This document shows positions 63,638 to 64,000 of a stretch of DNA of 64,000 nucleotides, one piece after another. The number at the start of each line of letters is the position of its first letter. Position 1 is the stretch's first letter. The stretch is from positions 4,588,001-4,652,000 of the forward strand of contig NZ_CP070969.1 of assembly GCF_017086365.1 (NCBI RefSeq), written 5' to 3'. The DNA is from Paenibacillus tianjinensis. Its GTDB lineage: Bacteria > Bacillota > Bacilli > Paenibacillales > Paenibacillaceae. Position numbers and translations under genes: made by a program. The notes under the pieces are model-generated. The model did no database searches. It was not told the DNA's origin and saw nothing but the letters and a program-made list of their open reading frames with translations.

Positions 63638-64000
63638 TTACTTAATAGACTTCAATTCTTCTTCCGTCAGTCCCGTCACCGTCTGTATGGCTGGGAGTTC
63701 CATCCCCATCAGCAGCAATTTTCGGGCCATCTCCAGTTTGGCTTCTTTCATTCCTTCTTTGATTCCTTCTTTCATTCCCTTAGCAAAACCTTCTCTTTGA
63801 GCGCCGTCTCTTTGCGAAGCCTCATCGTGCAGAAATTTCTGGCGGTCTTCATACTTACGGCGGGCTTCGGAATCCTGACTTAAAAACTCCAGCGTTTCCA
63901 TCGCCTTTCTCAATGCCGGTTCGTTCATCCGCAAAACCTCCCAATTCGAATTATCGTTCCCTTTCAAAAACAGCAGCCAGTTGACCAGCCCTTCTTCACC
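63638..64000 (-). CDS. Rpn-family recombination-promoting nuclease/putative transposase, C-terminal part
   Basis: The frame is open to the window edge; 120 residues are visible. They read GEEGLVNWLLFLKGNDNSNW, ALRKAMETLEFLSQDSEARR and the KGMKEGIKEGMKEAK repeats ending LTGLTEEELKSI. This is the C-terminal half of Rpn/PD-(D/E)XK nuclease-family transposase-like proteins; the nuclease domain is beyond the window. Such genes are spread in many copies in Firmicutes. A TTG at 63967 is only an internal start. Confidence 0.88.
   Translation of the reverse strand, partial: GEEGLVNWLLFLKGNDNSNWEVLRMNEPALRKAMETLEFLSQDSEARRKYEDRQKFLHDEASQRDGAQREGFAKGMKEGIKEGMKEAKLEMARKLLLMGMELPAIQTVTGLTEEELKSIK

Overview
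The window comes from a spore-forming Firmicute and most likely a Paenibacillus. Evidence: the spoIIGA-sigE-sigG and ylmC-ylmD-ylmE-sepF-ylmG-ylmH-divIVA-ileS-lspA-ylyB(rluD)-pyrR gene order known from Bacillus subtilis, strong AGGAGG ribosome binding sites, several small sporulation-type membrane proteins, and repeat families typical of intergenic DNA in that genus. The genus call is inference.

Layout. (1) 1-321 is the end of an MMPL transporter. (2) 398-9697 (minus) is a surface-glycan cluster. It encodes a complete CMP-pseudaminic acid route (pseB, an extra SDR, pseC, pseF, pseG, pseH, pseI) plus two glycosyltransferases, preceded by a sigma-K-like promoter. A CgeB-like glycosyltransferase and a divergent small beta-rich protein follow at 9853-11377, so decoration of the spore surface is the favoured role. 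(3) 11562-12638 is an AT-rich accessory pair, a PD-(D/E)XK-like nuclease and a tiny membrane protein, beside tRNA-Leu. (4) 13181-29092 is a mixed region of small cell-surface, sporulation, peptidase, lipoprotein, ECF sigma/anti-sigma, acetyltransferase and Mrr-type genes. It also holds a duplicated non-coding element with a terminator (21206-21290 and 22258-22344). (5) 29160-33460 is a graveyard: a broken ComEC-like hydrolase and DUF3006 pair, a frameshifted transposase remnant, an intact IS256 element with an 8-bp target duplication, a set of hairpins, and the tail of a phage-type integrase facing tRNA-Ile2 and tRNA-fMet.

(6) 34033-43279 (minus) is the pyrimidine operon pyrR-pyrB-pyrC-carA-carB-pyrF-pyrE. 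It has a sigma-A promoter, a consensus PyrR site and an attenuator. pyrK and pyrD are missing. (7) 43279-47287 holds long palindromic repeats, a row of four short palindromes and an IS1182-type transposase. (8) 47294-60693 runs through dapL, rluD, lspA, a DksA-like gene, a DUF5665 gene, ileS (eukaryote-like type), divIVA and the ylm/sepF division block. The ileS leader has a perfect sigma-A promoter and a T-box. Between the T-box terminator and ileS lies a 709-bp GC-rich module with about 57-bp inverted ends and four 87-bp tandem repeats. (9) 60855-63459 is sigG, sigE and spoIIGA, and the window ends in an Rpn-type nuclease gene.

The genes working together most clearly are: the Pse enzymes with the glycosyltransferases; the pyr operon under PyrR; sigma-E processing (SpoIIGA/SigE) with SigG; and the SepF/YlmG/DivIVA division group. 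The least explained items are the module in the ileS leader, the duplicated non-coding element, the spaced palindromes and the 32297-32392 hairpin array.
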